A DNA stretch of 60,649 bases from Bacteroides timonensis. Its GTDB lineage: Bacteria > Bacteroidota > Bacteroidia > Bacteroidales > Bacteroidaceae. The stretch lies in NCBI RefSeq assembly GCF_000513195.1, contig NZ_CBVI010000087.1:1-60649 (forward strand). Direction: 5' to 3'. Position 1 is the stretch's first letter. Every line of letters starts with the position of its first letter. The position numbers and the translations under genes were made by a program. Positions 8,606-17,731 of the stretch are shown one piece after another. A model generated the notes under the pieces. That model was not told the DNA's origin. It searched no databases and saw only the letters and a program-made list of their open reading frames with translations.

Positions 8606-8649
8606 TCTCACTCCCACCAGCATAATACACATTAAAAAAATCAGAATCT

Positions 8650-8683
8650 TTTGCCCCTTCCTCCTCTATATTTCTTAATTTTG
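8650..8683 (+). promoter_or_regulatory. Promoter of fucO
   Basis: TTTG at 8650-8653 and TAATTTTG at 8676-8683 (22-bp spacer) match the Bacteroides -33/-7 pattern. The transcript would begin near 8690, giving a leader of about 70 nt. This excludes the longer frame that begins at 8651. Confidence 0.6.
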
Positions 8684-8758
8684 TCGGAACAAAATGAAGT
8701 ATCAACCTTCCGCACACTTAATCTCAAAATGACACTGCGGAACCTAAATTATCGTATT

Positions 8759-9913
8759 ATGATTAACAGATTCGTCTTGAACGAAGTATCCTACTTCGGA
8801 CCGGGTGCCCGCGAAGTGCTCCCACAGGAAATTAAACGTCTCGGCTTGAAAAAAGCCTTTGTATCTACCGACAAAGATCTGATTAAATTTGGTGTAGCCG
8901 ACAAGGTGCTTTCCGTACTGGATAAGGCAGGTATACCCTATGTTGTATTCAGCGATATTAAACCAAATCCTACGGTTAGTAATGTAAATGCAGGTGTGAA
9001 AGCGTTTGCAGAATCCGGTGCCGATTTTATTCTGGCTATTGGTGGTGGTTCTTCCATCGATACATCAAAAGCTATCGGCATTATCACTAATAATCCGGAA
9101 TTCAGTGATGTGGTTTCTCTGGAAGGAGTGGCGCCGACTCAGAAGAAATCCGTACCTATCATTGCTCTGCCTACTACAGCGGGAACGGCTGCCGAGGTAA
9201 CCATTAACTACGTGATTACCGACGAAGTGAATGAAAAGAAGATGGTATGTGTAGATCCGAATGATATTCCTGCCATCGCCATTGTAGATGCCGAATTGAT
9301 GTACACTTTGCCTAAAGGGCTGACCGCTTCTACGGGATTGGATGCATTGACACATGCTATTGAAGGTCTGATTACTAAGGGAGCTTGGGAAATGAGCGAT
9401 ATGTTTGAAATTAAAGCTATCGAAATGATTACCCGTTATCTGGAAACGGCTGTGTTTGAGCCGACGAATGCAGAGGCGCGTAATGGTATGGCGGTAGCGC
9501 AATATATTGCAGGTATGGCTTTCTCTAATGTAGGTTTGGGCGTTGTTCACGGCATGGCACATCCGTTGGGTGCTATTTTCGATATACCTCATGGTGTGGC
9601 TAATGCGTTGTTGCTGCCTATCATTATGGAGTTCAATGCTCCTGCTGCGCTTGATAAGTATGTGGAAATTGCTAAGGCGATGACAGTATATAAAGAAGGA
9701 ATGAGCCAGGAAGAGGCTGCACGTGCTGCCGTAGATGCGGTGAGAGCACTGTCAGTAAGAGTAGGTATTCCGCAACACCTTTCTGAATTGGGTATCAAGG
9801 AAAGCGATCTCGATAAGCTGGCTACGGCTGCTATTGCCGATGTTTGTACACCGGGTAATCCTCGCGAGGTGACGAAGGAGATTATTCTGGATTTATACAA
9901 AAAAGCGTTGTAA
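8759..9913 (+). CDS. fucO: Lactaldehyde reductase / 1,2-propanediol oxidoreductase (iron alcohol dehydrogenase)
   Basis: From the ATG at 8759 the protein is 384 aa, the length of E. coli FucO. An upstream frame from 8651 adds 36 residues with no family match and crosses the promoter. The alignment by eye to FucO is close throughout: N-terminal MINRFVLNEVSYFGPGA, the NAD-binding GGGSSIDTSKAIGI, GLDALTHAIEG (metal-ligand Asp/His) and VVHGMAHPLGAIFDIPHGVAN (two further His ligands). The enzyme reduces L-lactaldehyde from fucose or rhamnose breakdown to 1,2-propanediol, using NADH and Fe2+ in the cytoplasm. No fucose or rhamnose catabolic genes adjoin it. A long stem-loop follows the stop codon. 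Confidence 0.93.
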   Translation: MINRFVLNEVSYFGPGAREVLPQEIKRLGLKKAFVSTDKDLIKFGVADKVLSVLDKAGIPYVVFSDIKPNPTVSNVNAGVKAFAESGADFILAIGGGSSIDTSKAIGIITNNPEFSDVVSLEGVAPTQKKSVPIIALPTTAGTAAEVTINYVITDEVNEKKMVCVDPNDIPAIAIVDAELMYTLPKGLTASTGLDALTHAIEGLITKGAWEMSDMFEIKAIEMITRYLETAVFEPTNAEARNGMAVAQYIAGMAFSNVGLGVVHGMAHPLGAIFDIPHGVANALLLPIIMEFNAPAALDKYVEIAKAMTVYKEGMSQEEAARAAVDAVRALSVRVGIPQHLSELGIKESDLDKLATAAIADVCTPGNPREVTKEIILDLYKKAL

Positions 9914-9917
9914 TAAG

Positions 9918-9999
9918 TGATTAGGGGTTAGTGATAAGTGATTAGTGCTGCGCTATAATGCCGCAAGGAGACTAATCGCTTATTACTAATCCCTAATCA
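9918..9999 (+). repeat. Long stem-loop after fucO, dispersed-repeat arms
   Basis: Arms of 29 nt (9918-9946 and 9971-9999) pair with only a few mismatches around a 24-nt loop. The left-arm motif recurs almost unchanged (25 of 27 nt) at 17135-17161 on the minus strand. It may end the fucO transcript, but there is no strong T-tract. Confidence 0.75.
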
Positions 10000-10048
10000 A
10001 TTTTCAAACTATTATATTACTGTAAATTACGAAATAGTCGTAATTCAC

Positions 10049-10079
10049 TTGCTAATCTCGGTGGAATCATATAGTTTTG
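10049..10079 (+). promoter_or_regulatory. Promoter of the TlpA-like gene
   Basis: TTG at 10049-10051 and TAGTTTTG at 10072-10079, 20 bp apart, fit the Bacteroides consensus. The ATG follows at 10118. Confidence 0.6.
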
Positions 10080-10117
10080 TGGGCAGATATATAATTTTAT
10101 AACCAAACAATACATAT

Positions 10118-11677
10118 ATGAGAAAAGGGATTGCGATGTTATTCTTATCAGCAAGTGTTTGGACAGCACAAGCTCAAGGGACTTTTACAATAGAAGGACA
10201 GGTAAAGAATGTAGAAGACGGAACTTTAGTCACCTTGTTTCGTTTAGATGGAAATGTGGGCAACAGTATCGGTGTTGATACGATTCGTAACGGACATTTT
10301 CGTTTCCAGGCAGAAACATTGGGAAATGAAACCGAAATAGTGGACATGATGGGAAGAAGTGACAAGTTTCCTTCTATGAGCTTAAGGCTTTGGGTTCGTC
10401 CGGGAGATAATATACAGATAAGCGGTGAAAACACACTGATACGAACTTGGGATGTGAAAAGCACTGTTCCGGAACAAGTGGCTAATCAGGCTTTTATAAA
10501 CGACTCACGCGAATTGTGGAATGAATATCAGCGCAATGCTTTATTGCAGCGTGCATACCGCCGGAAGTATGCAGAGAGTGCGGTGGACGAAGAAAGACAG
10601 ATGATACGTGCACAAGTTGACAGTTTGCGGAAGGTAGAGGATAAGATTAGTATCTGTATTGATGCCAACACTATAAAACGCATGAAGCAGATTCCTGTTG
10701 ACGATATTTGGCTGGAGCAGTTGAGAAAGTTGGCAATGTCGGCTAAGTATACTGAAAATTATCCCTATAAAGAAGAAGTGATTGCTCTGTATGAAGGACT
10801 GGCCGATGAGAAAAAACAAACCTCTTGGGCAATGGATACATATACATATCTCTTTCCTCCCCAAGTAGTGGAAGTGGGTGATGAAATGGCAGATGCTGAT
10901 TTGTACGACCTGGAGGGAAATGTACACCACTTGGCTGATTTTAAAGGTAAATATATCATGTTGGATTTCTGGAGTCGTGGTTGCGGTCCGTGTCTTATGG
11001 CTCTACCCGAAATGAAGGAAGTGGCTGAGATGTACAAAGATCGCTTGACGATAGTAAGTCTGAGCATTGATACCAAGAAGGGGTGGGAAGCAGCTTCTAA
11101 AACCCATGAAATGACTTGGCAGAATCTGAGTGACTTGAAAGGAAGTAATGGATTATATGCCAAATACGGAGTACGTGGAATTCCAAATTATGTCCTTATT
11201 TCACCTGAAGGACGCATTGTGGAAAAATGGTTCGGATACGGGAAACAGAGCCTGAAACGAAAACTCCGCCGCCTGCTGAATGCAAACGAATATGTGATGA
11301 GTTTAGGGGAAGAGAATGGACATAAAGTGGTGAACTTCCCGACGGTGAAGAAAAGCAATAACGATATTCCTGAAATCCGCCAGGTAGTGTTGACGGATAC
11401 TGCTACGATCTTGCGGATTCGTGCCTATTATATACCCAAATATTGGATACAAATTATGAAGAATATCCAGTTAGTAGCGGACAATGGAACTGTATGTCCG
11501 GTTCTTCGTTCGGAAGGTATTCCTTTAGGGGAGAAATTCTATATGCCGGAAAGTGGAGAGGCCGATTATACTCTTTATTTCGCTCCACTGCCTGACGGAA
11601 CGCGTTCTTTCAATATGGTCGAACCGGGAGACTCGAATTCAGACCGTGTCGAAGGTATTGCTTTGACACTTGAATAA
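10118..11677 (+). CDS. TlpA/AhpC-TSA-like thioredoxin-fold protein, exported
   Basis: The 519-aa protein has a signal peptide (MRKGIAMLFLSASVWTAQAQ) and an N-terminal beta domain (residues about 22-130) of the type often annotated DUF4369. A helical linker follows, then a thioredoxin fold with the redox motif C289-G-P-C292 (DFWSRGCGPCLMALPEM) and a cis-Pro region (GVRGIPNYVLI). A further C-terminal beta region (about 420-519) is not part of the usual thioredoxin unit. The family works in the periplasm or at the membrane as a thiol-disulfide oxidoreductase. The substrate is unknown. It has its own promoter and stands alone. The C-terminal extension is the odd feature. Confidence 0.85.
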   Translation: MRKGIAMLFLSASVWTAQAQGTFTIEGQVKNVEDGTLVTLFRLDGNVGNSIGVDTIRNGHFRFQAETLGNETEIVDMMGRSDKFPSMSLRLWVRPGDNIQISGENTLIRTWDVKSTVPEQVANQAFINDSRELWNEYQRNALLQRAYRRKYAESAVDEERQMIRAQVDSLRKVEDKISICIDANTIKRMKQIPVDDIWLEQLRKLAMSAKYTENYPYKEEVIALYEGLADEKKQTSWAMDTYTYLFPPQVVEVGDEMADADLYDLEGNVHHLADFKGKYIMLDFWSRGCGPCLMALPEMKEVAEMYKDRLTIVSLSIDTKKGWEAASKTHEMTWQNLSDLKGSNGLYAKYGVRGIPNYVLISPEGRIVEKWFGYGKQSLKRKLRRLLNANEYVMSLGEENGHKVVNFPTVKKSNNDIPEIRQVVLTDTATILRIRAYYIPKYWIQIMKNIQLVADNGTVCPVLRSEGIPLGEKFYMPESGEADYTLYFAPLPDGTRSFNMVEPGDSNSDRVEGIALTLE

Positions 11678-11706
11678 GATAACAGAGGCTTTCTTTCCCT
11701 AAAATC

Positions 11707-11736
11707 TTGCTATCTGCACTCTTTTTCGTACTTTTG
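11707..11736 (+). promoter_or_regulatory. Promoter of fhs
   Basis: TTG at 11707-11709 and TACTTTTG at 11729-11736 are separated by 19 bp, the ideal Bacteroides spacing. The fhs start is at 11778. Confidence 0.7.
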
Positions 11737-11777
11737 TAGCTTTCAAAAAGAAAGTTTTATTTAAAGAAGTTCTCTGT

Positions 11778-13448
11778 ATGAAATCAGACATTGAAATAGC
11801 CCGCAGCATAGAGCTGAAGAAGATTAAGCAGGTAGCCGAGAATGTAGGTATTCCACGTGAAGAAGTAGAAAACTACGGACGGTATATTGCTAAGATCCCT
11901 ACACATCTGATTGATGAAGAAAAAGTGAAGAAAAGTAACCTGATTTTGGTAACTGCTATTACTGCTACCAAAGCAGGTATTGGTAAGACTACGGTTTCCA
12001 TCGGTCTGGCATTGGGGTTGAATAAGATCGGCAAGAAAGCCATCGTCGCTTTGCGTGAACCTTCGTTAGGACCTTGTTTCGGCATGAAGGGTGGAGCGGC
12101 AGGTGGCGGTTATGCCCAGGTGCTTCCTATGGAAAAGATAAATCTGCACTTTACAGGAGATTTTCATGCCATTACTTCGGCGCATAATATGATATCTGCA
12201 TTGCTCGACAATTATCTTTATCAGCATCAGGCGGACGGATTCGGGTTGAAAGAAATCATCTGGCAGCGCGTGCTCGATGTGAACGACCGCTCTTTGCGTA
12301 GCATTGTCACCGGTTTAGGTCCCAGTACGAACGGTATTACCGAAGAATCCGGCTTTGATATTACCCCTGCATCCGAAATTATGGCTATTCTTTGTCTGGC
12401 AAAGGACATAGACGACCTGAAACGACGGATTGAGAATATCATCCTTGGTTTCCGTTTTGATGGTTGCCCGTTCACTGTGAAAGAGTTAGGAGTAGCAGGA
12501 GCCATCACTGTCCTGCTGAAAGATGCTATCAATCCGAACTTAGTTCAGACAACCGAAGGATCGGCAGCTTTTGTTCATGGTGGTCCCTTCGCAAATATTG
12601 CGCATGGTTGTAACTCTATTCTTGCAACGAAAATGGCAATGACTTTCGGAGATTATGTTGTAACGGAAGCCGGTTTCGGTGCCGATCTTGGTGCGGAGAA
12701 ATTTTATAATATCAAATGTCGCAAAAGTGGATTGCAACCTAAACTGACAGTGATTGTGGCTACTGCACAAGGTTTGAAGATGCATGGAGGTGTCAGTCTG
12801 GATCGTATTAAAGAACCCAATATGGAAGGATTGCAACAAGGCTTCGGTAATCTCGATAAACATATACGCAATCTACGTTCATTCGGTCAGACAGTGCTGG
12901 TTGCCTTCAATCGTTTTGCCAGTGATACGGACGAGGAGGTAGAAGCAATCCGCCGGCATTGCGAAGAGAAGTTAGGTGTAGGGTTCGCTGTCAATAATGC
13001 CTTTGCAGAAGGAGGAGAGGGAGCTGTGGAGCTCGCTAATCTAGTAGTGGATACTATTGAGAAGAAACCTTCTGAACCCTTGAACTTCAGTTATAGTGAA
13101 AATGACAGTGTAGAACAAAAGATAGAGAAGATAGCTTGCAATCTTTACGGTGCCAGTGTGGTAACTTACAGTATCCATTCACGTAAAATTATCAAATTGA
13201 TAGAGAAGATGGGCATTGGTCATTATCCCGTTTGCATTGCCAAAACACAATATTCTTTCTCTGCCGATCCAAAAATATACGGTGCGGTGAACAACTTTGA
13301 ATTTCATATCAAGGATATTGTAATCAATAACGGTGCGGAAATGATTGTTGCCATCGCCGGAGAAATTCTGCGTATGCCGGGGCTTCCCAAAGAGCCACAA
13401 GCTATGCACATTGACATTGTAGATGGAAATATAGAAGGATTGAGCTAA
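11778..13448 (+). CDS. fhs: Formate--tetrahydrofolate ligase
   Basis: The 556-aa protein matches formyltetrahydrofolate synthetase over its whole length (usual 555-560 aa). It has the P-loop TKAGIGKTT near residues 65-73, then REPSLGPCFGMKGGAAGGGYAQV and the folate/formate region FTGDFHAITSAHN. The enzyme makes 10-formyl-THF from formate, THF and ATP in the cytoplasm and feeds purine and fMet-tRNA synthesis. glyA, another one-carbon gene, lies 1.5 kb away but on the opposite strand. A well-formed promoter precedes it and a bidirectional terminator at 13476-13503 follows. Confidence 0.97.
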   Translation: MKSDIEIARSIELKKIKQVAENVGIPREEVENYGRYIAKIPTHLIDEEKVKKSNLILVTAITATKAGIGKTTVSIGLALGLNKIGKKAIVALREPSLGPCFGMKGGAAGGGYAQVLPMEKINLHFTGDFHAITSAHNMISALLDNYLYQHQADGFGLKEIIWQRVLDVNDRSLRSIVTGLGPSTNGITEESGFDITPASEIMAILCLAKDIDDLKRRIENIILGFRFDGCPFTVKELGVAGAITVLLKDAINPNLVQTTEGSAAFVHGGPFANIAHGCNSILATKMAMTFGDYVVTEAGFGADLGAEKFYNIKCRKSGLQPKLTVIVATAQGLKMHGGVSLDRIKEPNMEGLQQGFGNLDKHIRNLRSFGQTVLVAFNRFASDTDEEVEAIRRHCEEKLGVGFAVNNAFAEGGEGAVELANLVVDTIEKKPSEPLNFSYSENDSVEQKIEKIACNLYGASVVTYSIHSRKIIKLIEKMGIGHYPVCIAKTQYSFSADPKIYGAVNNFEFHIKDIVINNGAEMIVAIAGEILRMPGLPKEPQAMHIDIVDGNIEGLS

Positions 13449-13475
13449 CCATCGGAAAGTATAAATATAGAAATA

Positions 13476-13503
13476 GGGGATGCCGGTATTTACTTGCATC
13501 CCC
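13476..13503. terminator. Bidirectional terminator between fhs and the converging gene
   Basis: The perfect 8-bp stem GGGGATGC (13476-13483) / GCATCCCC (13496-13503) lies between converging genes. Confidence 0.7.
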
Positions 13504-13510
13504 TTTCCAT

Positions 13511-14539
13511 TTATTTCAAATCATTCAACATGGCTTTCGGGTCTTTGGCCAACTGTTTCCAGTCGTAGTTTCTCAATAGTCCCAGAAGTGTAGCAATCAC
13601 AATAACAATACGTGCTGCCCAAAGAACGATAATAACAGCCAGTGCAATAAGACCGAACTTCATGGCGTAGATAATCATGCTATCATCATCACGGGTTTTA
13701 CTTCCATCGCTCCATTTAGTTATGGTGGTGGTCACATATAAAGCGCCGGCAGCACCCACTAAAGCTCCTGCAATGCCGAATAATATCTTTTTGAGACCGG
13801 TAGCCATTTTGTCTTCACGGCGACGTTTAGTAATCATATATCCACGTGGACGGCAGGCAAAAATATAAAGTACGATCCAGATAAAACACCAGATCGCTTC
13901 CCATCTTTCACGCCATACTCCGGCATCGGCGCGATCTACCAGGTGCTTTTTATAAGTTTCCACATTATATGCTTTCAGTTCTTTTATTTCTTCAGTGGCA
14001 TTTTCCATATATTTTTCATAAAGACTGCGTGTTTCTTCAGAAATGGTATCTACTGCCAACTTTTGGCTATAACTATCAATGTAACTTTGTTGCCGGGTGA
14101 TAGCTTCGCTGAGTTCAGTCTGCACTTGCTCATCAGTCAGAGCCTGTCTCTTTGCTACATAATCCTGTTCGCTTCCGGCCTGATAGAAATAATAACATCC
14201 CATAATGGCTACACAGATGATGATCCACCATGCGAATGTCCAATGCCGCTGTTTGGACCATTCCAGCACTTCGCGCGTATCAGCCATTACCTCCATTAGT
14301 TCGGTATCCGACGGGTCATCAATGGCTGCTTCCGCTTGTGTCAGCAGATCTTCCATGTCCCTTGTTTCTTGGGCTGTTCGAGGATAATAATCTTCATCCG
14401 GCTGTCCATGATATCCGGCTGTTTCCCATGCTTGGAACAATAGTTCTTCCGCTTTTTTGTTTCTTTCGTCTTCAGTATTTACATTGCTGTATGTGGTGTT
14501 CATACCACCCTGCATGTGTTTCTTGTTTGCTGAACTCAT
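13511..14539 (-). CDS. Multi-spanning membrane protein of unknown function
   Basis: The 342-aa protein has an acidic, soluble N-terminus (residues 1-95, rich in Glu, Asp and Thr) and a first membrane segment near 100-118 (WTFAWWIIICVAIMGCYYFYQ). A charged helical loop follows (about 120-210), then three further hydrophobic stretches (WEAIWCFIWIVLYIFAC, ILFGIAGALVGAAGALYV and FGLIALAVIIVLWAARIVIVIATLLGLL). I recognise no family or motif. The upstream 62-aa gene ends 12 bp before its start and is surely co-transcribed. The two probably work together in the inner membrane. Confidence 0.7.
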   Translation of the reverse strand: MSSANKKHMQGGMNTTYSNVNTEDERNKKAEELLFQAWETAGYHGQPDEDYYPRTAQETRDMEDLLTQAEAAIDDPSDTELMEVMADTREVLEWSKQRHWTFAWWIIICVAIMGCYYFYQAGSEQDYVAKRQALTDEQVQTELSEAITRQQSYIDSYSQKLAVDTISEETRSLYEKYMENATEEIKELKAYNVETYKKHLVDRADAGVWRERWEAIWCFIWIVLYIFACRPRGYMITKRRREDKMATGLKKILFGIAGALVGAAGALYVTTTITKWSDGSKTRDDDSMIIYAMKFGLIALAVIIVLWAARIVIVIATLLGLLRNYDWKQLAKDPKAMLNDLK

Positions 14540-14551
14540 AGTATTGCAGAA

Positions 14552-14740
14552 TTAAATAGTTTGGGAATTGTTGTTTGCTTGTACCTGTCTCAACTGTTCA
14601 CGCATTTCGGCGTCTTTTTTGTCCCGGTGACCTTTGTAAGCTTTAAACCCGAAGGTCAGTACATTCCATACACCTTTAAAAAGAGCGATAACAATTTTCA
14701 GCATAATCTTACCTGTAGCTACTCCAATGTTTTCTGACAT
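14552..14740 (-). CDS. Small amphipathic protein, partner of the downstream membrane protein
   Basis: I place the start at the Met at 14740 (MSENIGVATGKIMLKIVIALFKGVWNV...), giving 62 aa. A longer frame to 14782 adds an unconvincing N-terminus. One hydrophobic segment (residues about 10-30) is followed by a strongly charged helix (KAYKGHRDKKDAEMREQLRQVQANN). No family is recognised. It lies 12 bp upstream of the membrane protein on the same strand. Confidence 0.6.
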   Translation of the reverse strand: MSENIGVATGKIMLKIVIALFKGVWNVLTFGFKAYKGHRDKKDAEMREQLRQVQANNNSQTI

Positions 14741-14851
14741 AGTAATTAAAGTTTTAAAGTGAATAATAAATGTAGTTTCCAAAAATAGGGAAATGCAAGC
14801 AGGAGTATCCTTTCAATACAACAAAAATAGTGTCAATGCGTAAAAAAAAGA

Positions 14852-14884
14852 GGTCCGTAGCCTTTATCACAAAGGCTACGGACC
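14852..14884 (-). terminator. Terminator of glyA
   Basis: A 14-bp perfect stem (14852-14865 / 14871-14884, loop of 5) is followed on the minus strand by a run of eight T. It lies 115 bp after the glyA stop. Confidence 0.85.
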
Positions 14885-14998
14885 ATTTTACAATTTAACT
14901 ATATATTTAATCATTCATATATATACATTTTTTCTCAAAAATGTATATACCTTGTCGGCCGGAAAAACTAAACCGGCTGACTCGTAAAAACAAATTTC

Positions 14999-16279
14999 TT
15001 AATATGCGAACAGCGGATATTTCTCCATTGTCTTATTCACGCGTGCGCGAACTTCGGCAATAACCGCTTCGTTTTCTACATTGGACAGAACCGTTTCAAT
15101 CATTTCTGCAATTTCCAGCATCAGATCTTCTTTGGCGCCACGAGTAGTGATGGCAGGAGTACCCAAACGGATACCGGAAGTCTGGAATGCAGAACGGCTA
15201 TCGAACGGAACCATATTCTTGTTTACAGTGATATCGGCAGATACCAATGCTTTTTCAGCAATTTTACCTGTGAGATCAGGATATTTGCTACGCAGGTCGA
15301 CCAGCATAGAGTGATTATCCGTACCACCGGAAACGATTGTAAAGCCACGGTCGATTAATGCTTGTGCCAGTACGGCCGCATTTTTCTTCACCTGGGCAGC
15401 ATATTCTTTGAATTCGGGTTGCAGAATTTCACCGAATGCAACAGCCTTTGATGCAATGACGTGTTCCAACGGACCACCTTGGATACCCGGGAATACGGCT
15501 GAGTCGATCAACTGAGACATCATCTTGATTTCACCCTTCGGTGTTGTTTTGCCCCAAGGATTAGGGAAGTCTTTGCCAATCAGGATGATACCACCGCGGG
15601 GACCACGCAAAGTCTTATGTGTGGTAGAAGTAACGATATGAGCATACTTCACAGGGTTTTCCAGCAATCCGGCTGCAATCAGTCCGGCAGGGTGAGCCAT
15701 ATCGATCATCAGGATAGCACCTACTTTGTCTGCGATTTCGCGCATACGCTTGTAGTCCCATTCGCGGGAATATGCTGAACCACCACCGATGATCATCTTT
15801 GGTTTTTCGCGCAAGGCAACTTCTTCCATCTGGTCATAGTCCACACGACCGGTTTCCTTATTCAGATTATATTCACAGGGAGTATAGATGATACCAGAAG
15901 TATTTACTAAAGAACCGTGTGAGAGGTGACCGCCGTGAGCCAGATTCAATCCCATGAATTTGTCACCCGGATTCAATACAGCAAGGAATACAGCTGCATT
16001 AGCCTGTGCGCCTGAGTGGGGTTGCACGTTAGCCCATTCTGCACCAAAGATTTCCTTTATGCGGTCGATAGCAATTTGTTCGCTCTGGTCTACTACTTCG
16101 CAACCTCCGTAGTAACGTTTGCCGGGATAACCTTCTGCATACTTGTTAGTGAGACAGGAGCCCATTGCCTCCATTACTTGGTCACTTACAAAATTCTCTG
16201 ATGCAATCAGTTCAATACCTTTGAGCTGACGTTGATGTTCTTTTTCGATGATATCGAAAATTAAATCGTCTCTTTTCAT
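14999..16279 (-). CDS. glyA: Serine hydroxymethyltransferase
   Basis: The 426-aa protein is typical in length and sequence. The N-terminus has RQLKGIELIASENFVS, then NKYAEGYPGKRYYGG, and the PLP-binding lysine sits in VTSTTHKTLRGPRGG. The enzyme converts serine and THF to glycine and 5,10-methylene-THF in the cytoplasm and is the main source of one-carbon units. It is a single-gene unit with its own terminator. A minus-strand -7 box (TAAATTTG) lies at 16330-16337. Confidence 0.98.
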   Translation of the reverse strand: MKRDDLIFDIIEKEHQRQLKGIELIASENFVSDQVMEAMGSCLTNKYAEGYPGKRYYGGCEVVDQSEQIAIDRIKEIFGAEWANVQPHSGAQANAAVFLAVLNPGDKFMGLNLAHGGHLSHGSLVNTSGIIYTPCEYNLNKETGRVDYDQMEEVALREKPKMIIGGGSAYSREWDYKRMREIADKVGAILMIDMAHPAGLIAAGLLENPVKYAHIVTSTTHKTLRGPRGGIILIGKDFPNPWGKTTPKGEIKMMSQLIDSAVFPGIQGGPLEHVIASKAVAFGEILQPEFKEYAAQVKKNAAVLAQALIDRGFTIVSGGTDNHSMLVDLRSKYPDLTGKIAEKALVSADITVNKNMVPFDSRSAFQTSGIRLGTPAITTRGAKEDLMLEIAEMIETVLSNVENEAVIAEVRARVNKTMEKYPLFAY

Positions 16280-16329
16280 TTTGCTTACTTAGATAAGTTT
16301 GATAAATCTGTGTTCTCTTATTAAGCGCA

Positions 16330-16337
16330 CAAATTTA
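16330..16337 (-). promoter_or_regulatory. Promoter -7 box of glyA
   Basis: TAAATTTG on the minus strand fits TAnnTTTG, 51 bp before the ATG. The -33 element is unclear. Confidence 0.45.
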
Positions 16338-16383
16338 CGGTAAAAAAATGAATAAACTGTCAGAAAAGACAGAAATTTACTTT

Positions 16384-17136
16384 CTAAAAGAATACTCCAA
16401 AGGAAAAGCTAAGAACATTGTCTCGCCGGTGGAAACGTATTTCGTCGGCGGGTGGATCACCTTCGGCGACGCCGTCATCATAAGTTACTTTGCGGGATAT
16501 ATTATGTACTCCTATGTCATAGCGGAAATCGAAGAAAATGCGGGAGATAGTAACGGCTACTCCAAGGGTGAAGCTGAGGTTCAGCGGACGCAGCCTTTCT
16601 TTGATTCCCTGCTGGTCGAAATTCTCAAAAGTAACTTCGCTCTTTTTATTCCAGATATAACGAAATTTAGGACCTCCGAATACAGCCAGACTATAGGGAC
16701 CCTCCTTAATAACATTATATCCGTAGATCACAGGAATGTCTACACTATGGATTTCAGAAGTTATAGATGCCATTTCCAAAGGAGCATCCTCTGCGGCAGG
16801 TTTTTCGAAAGTAATATTGCAGCGGTTGATATTGTAGGATATTTCCGGTTGCAGGAAATGACGTTCAAAGTTGATACGCATAAAGACAGAGCCGAAATAG
16901 CCTATCTTGTAGTTATTCTGCACCTCGTCTATGGTGATTCCGTTTAATGTAAGATTAGATACAAGAAAGAGGGAAGAGGTGAATCCACCTTTAATACCGA
17001 AGTTCACCGGACGATCATGGTGATGCTTCTTCAGTGGTTCTTCAACCGCTGTACCGGGCACAAGATGAGATTGCCCCCACGTTGTAGCGGGGAAAAACAA
17101 AAGGCACAGGATAAATATTTTCAAAACTTTGTTCAT
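16384..17136 (-). CDS. PorT-like outer-membrane beta-barrel protein
   Basis: From the ATG at 17136 the protein is 250 aa; a GTG one codon earlier is less likely. A signal peptide (MNKVLKIFILCLLFFPATTWGQ) is followed by strand-rich sequence (FGIKGGFTSSLFLVSNL, YKIGYFGSVFMRINFERHFLQPEISYN) ending in a C-terminal aromatic strand (SFSFGVFF). This matches PorT-family barrels of Bacteroidetes, some of which serve type IX secretion in other genera. No other secretion genes are near, so I give only the fold. The start codon lies inside a dispersed repeat. The upstream flavin reductase stops 23 bp before it. Confidence 0.75.
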   Translation of the reverse strand: MNKVLKIFILCLLFFPATTWGQSHLVPGTAVEEPLKKHHHDRPVNFGIKGGFTSSLFLVSNLTLNGITIDEVQNNYKIGYFGSVFMRINFERHFLQPEISYNINRCNITFEKPAAEDAPLEMASITSEIHSVDIPVIYGYNVIKEGPYSLAVFGGPKFRYIWNKKSEVTFENFDQQGIKERLRPLNLSFTLGVAVTISRIFFDFRYDIGVHNISRKVTYDDGVAEGDPPADEIRFHRRDNVLSFSFGVFF

Positions 17137-17161
17137 CACTTATCACTAACCATTAATCACT
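17135..17161 (-). repeat. Dispersed 27-nt repeat overlapping a start codon
   Basis: The minus strand matches 9916-9942 on the plus strand at 25 of 27 positions (core GGTTAGTGATAAGTGAT). Here the repeat supplies the leader and the first base of the ATG of the PorT-like gene. Confidence 0.7.
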
Positions 17162-17726
17162 ATCTTTTCTTTTCGACAGACCAGCCAAATTTACCGATCT
17201 TTTCACCCAATTCATAGTATCCTCCATGTACGTAAACCAGTGGATTAGCTTCCGCCAGCTCCAGTTTTCTGGTTTCCGGGTTTAGGTTCCGGTCGTCGGC
17301 ACGCACGTTTACCACATCGGCAATAAACATATCATGCGAGCCAAGTGACATGATTTCCTTTACACGGCATTCTATACACAAAGGGGATTCTTCAATAAGA
17401 GGGGCATTGACCACAGTACTTTTTCCCGGTGTCAGATGCATTTCTTCAAACTTATTGTAGTCTTTCCCAGAACGTACACCACACCAATCCGTTGCACGCG
17501 CCATATCTTTGGTCGTGAGATTAATGACAAACTCCATATTCCGTTTTAGAATTTCATAGGAGTGGCGTTCGGGACGTACTGAAATATAGCACATGGGCGG
17601 GTTCGTACAAATCGTTCCCGTCCATGCAATTGTCAATATATTATATTCTTCCGGAGTGCTTCCGCAGCTTACCAATACGGCAGGAAGCGGGTAAATCATT
17701 GTTCCGGGCTTCCAGTCTTGTTTCAT
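17160..17726 (-). CDS. Flavin-reductase-like FMN-binding protein
   Basis: The 188-aa protein belongs to the flavin reductase like domain family (split-barrel FMN-binding). It shows PLPAVLVSCGSTPEEYNILTIAWTG at the N-terminus, then PPMCYISVRPERHSYEILKRNMEFVINL and GSHDMFIADVVNV. Members bind FMN and reduce flavins or act as reductase partners, and the physiological partner cannot be inferred. It lies upstream of the PorT-like gene on the same strand with a 23-bp gap. Confidence 0.88.
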   Translation of the reverse strand: MKQDWKPGTMIYPLPAVLVSCGSTPEEYNILTIAWTGTICTNPPMCYISVRPERHSYEILKRNMEFVINLTTKDMARATDWCGVRSGKDYNKFEEMHLTPGKSTVVNAPLIEESPLCIECRVKEIMSLGSHDMFIADVVNVRADDRNLNPETRKLELAEANPLVYVHGGYYELGEKIGKFGWSVEKKR

Positions 17727-17731
17727 GACTA

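Noticed and set aside
8379..8717. 112-aa minus-strand frame in the gap before fucO
   Set aside because: It runs through the structured repeat region and across the fucO promoter, and has no recognisable domain. Frames like this recur wherever the dispersed repeat occurs.
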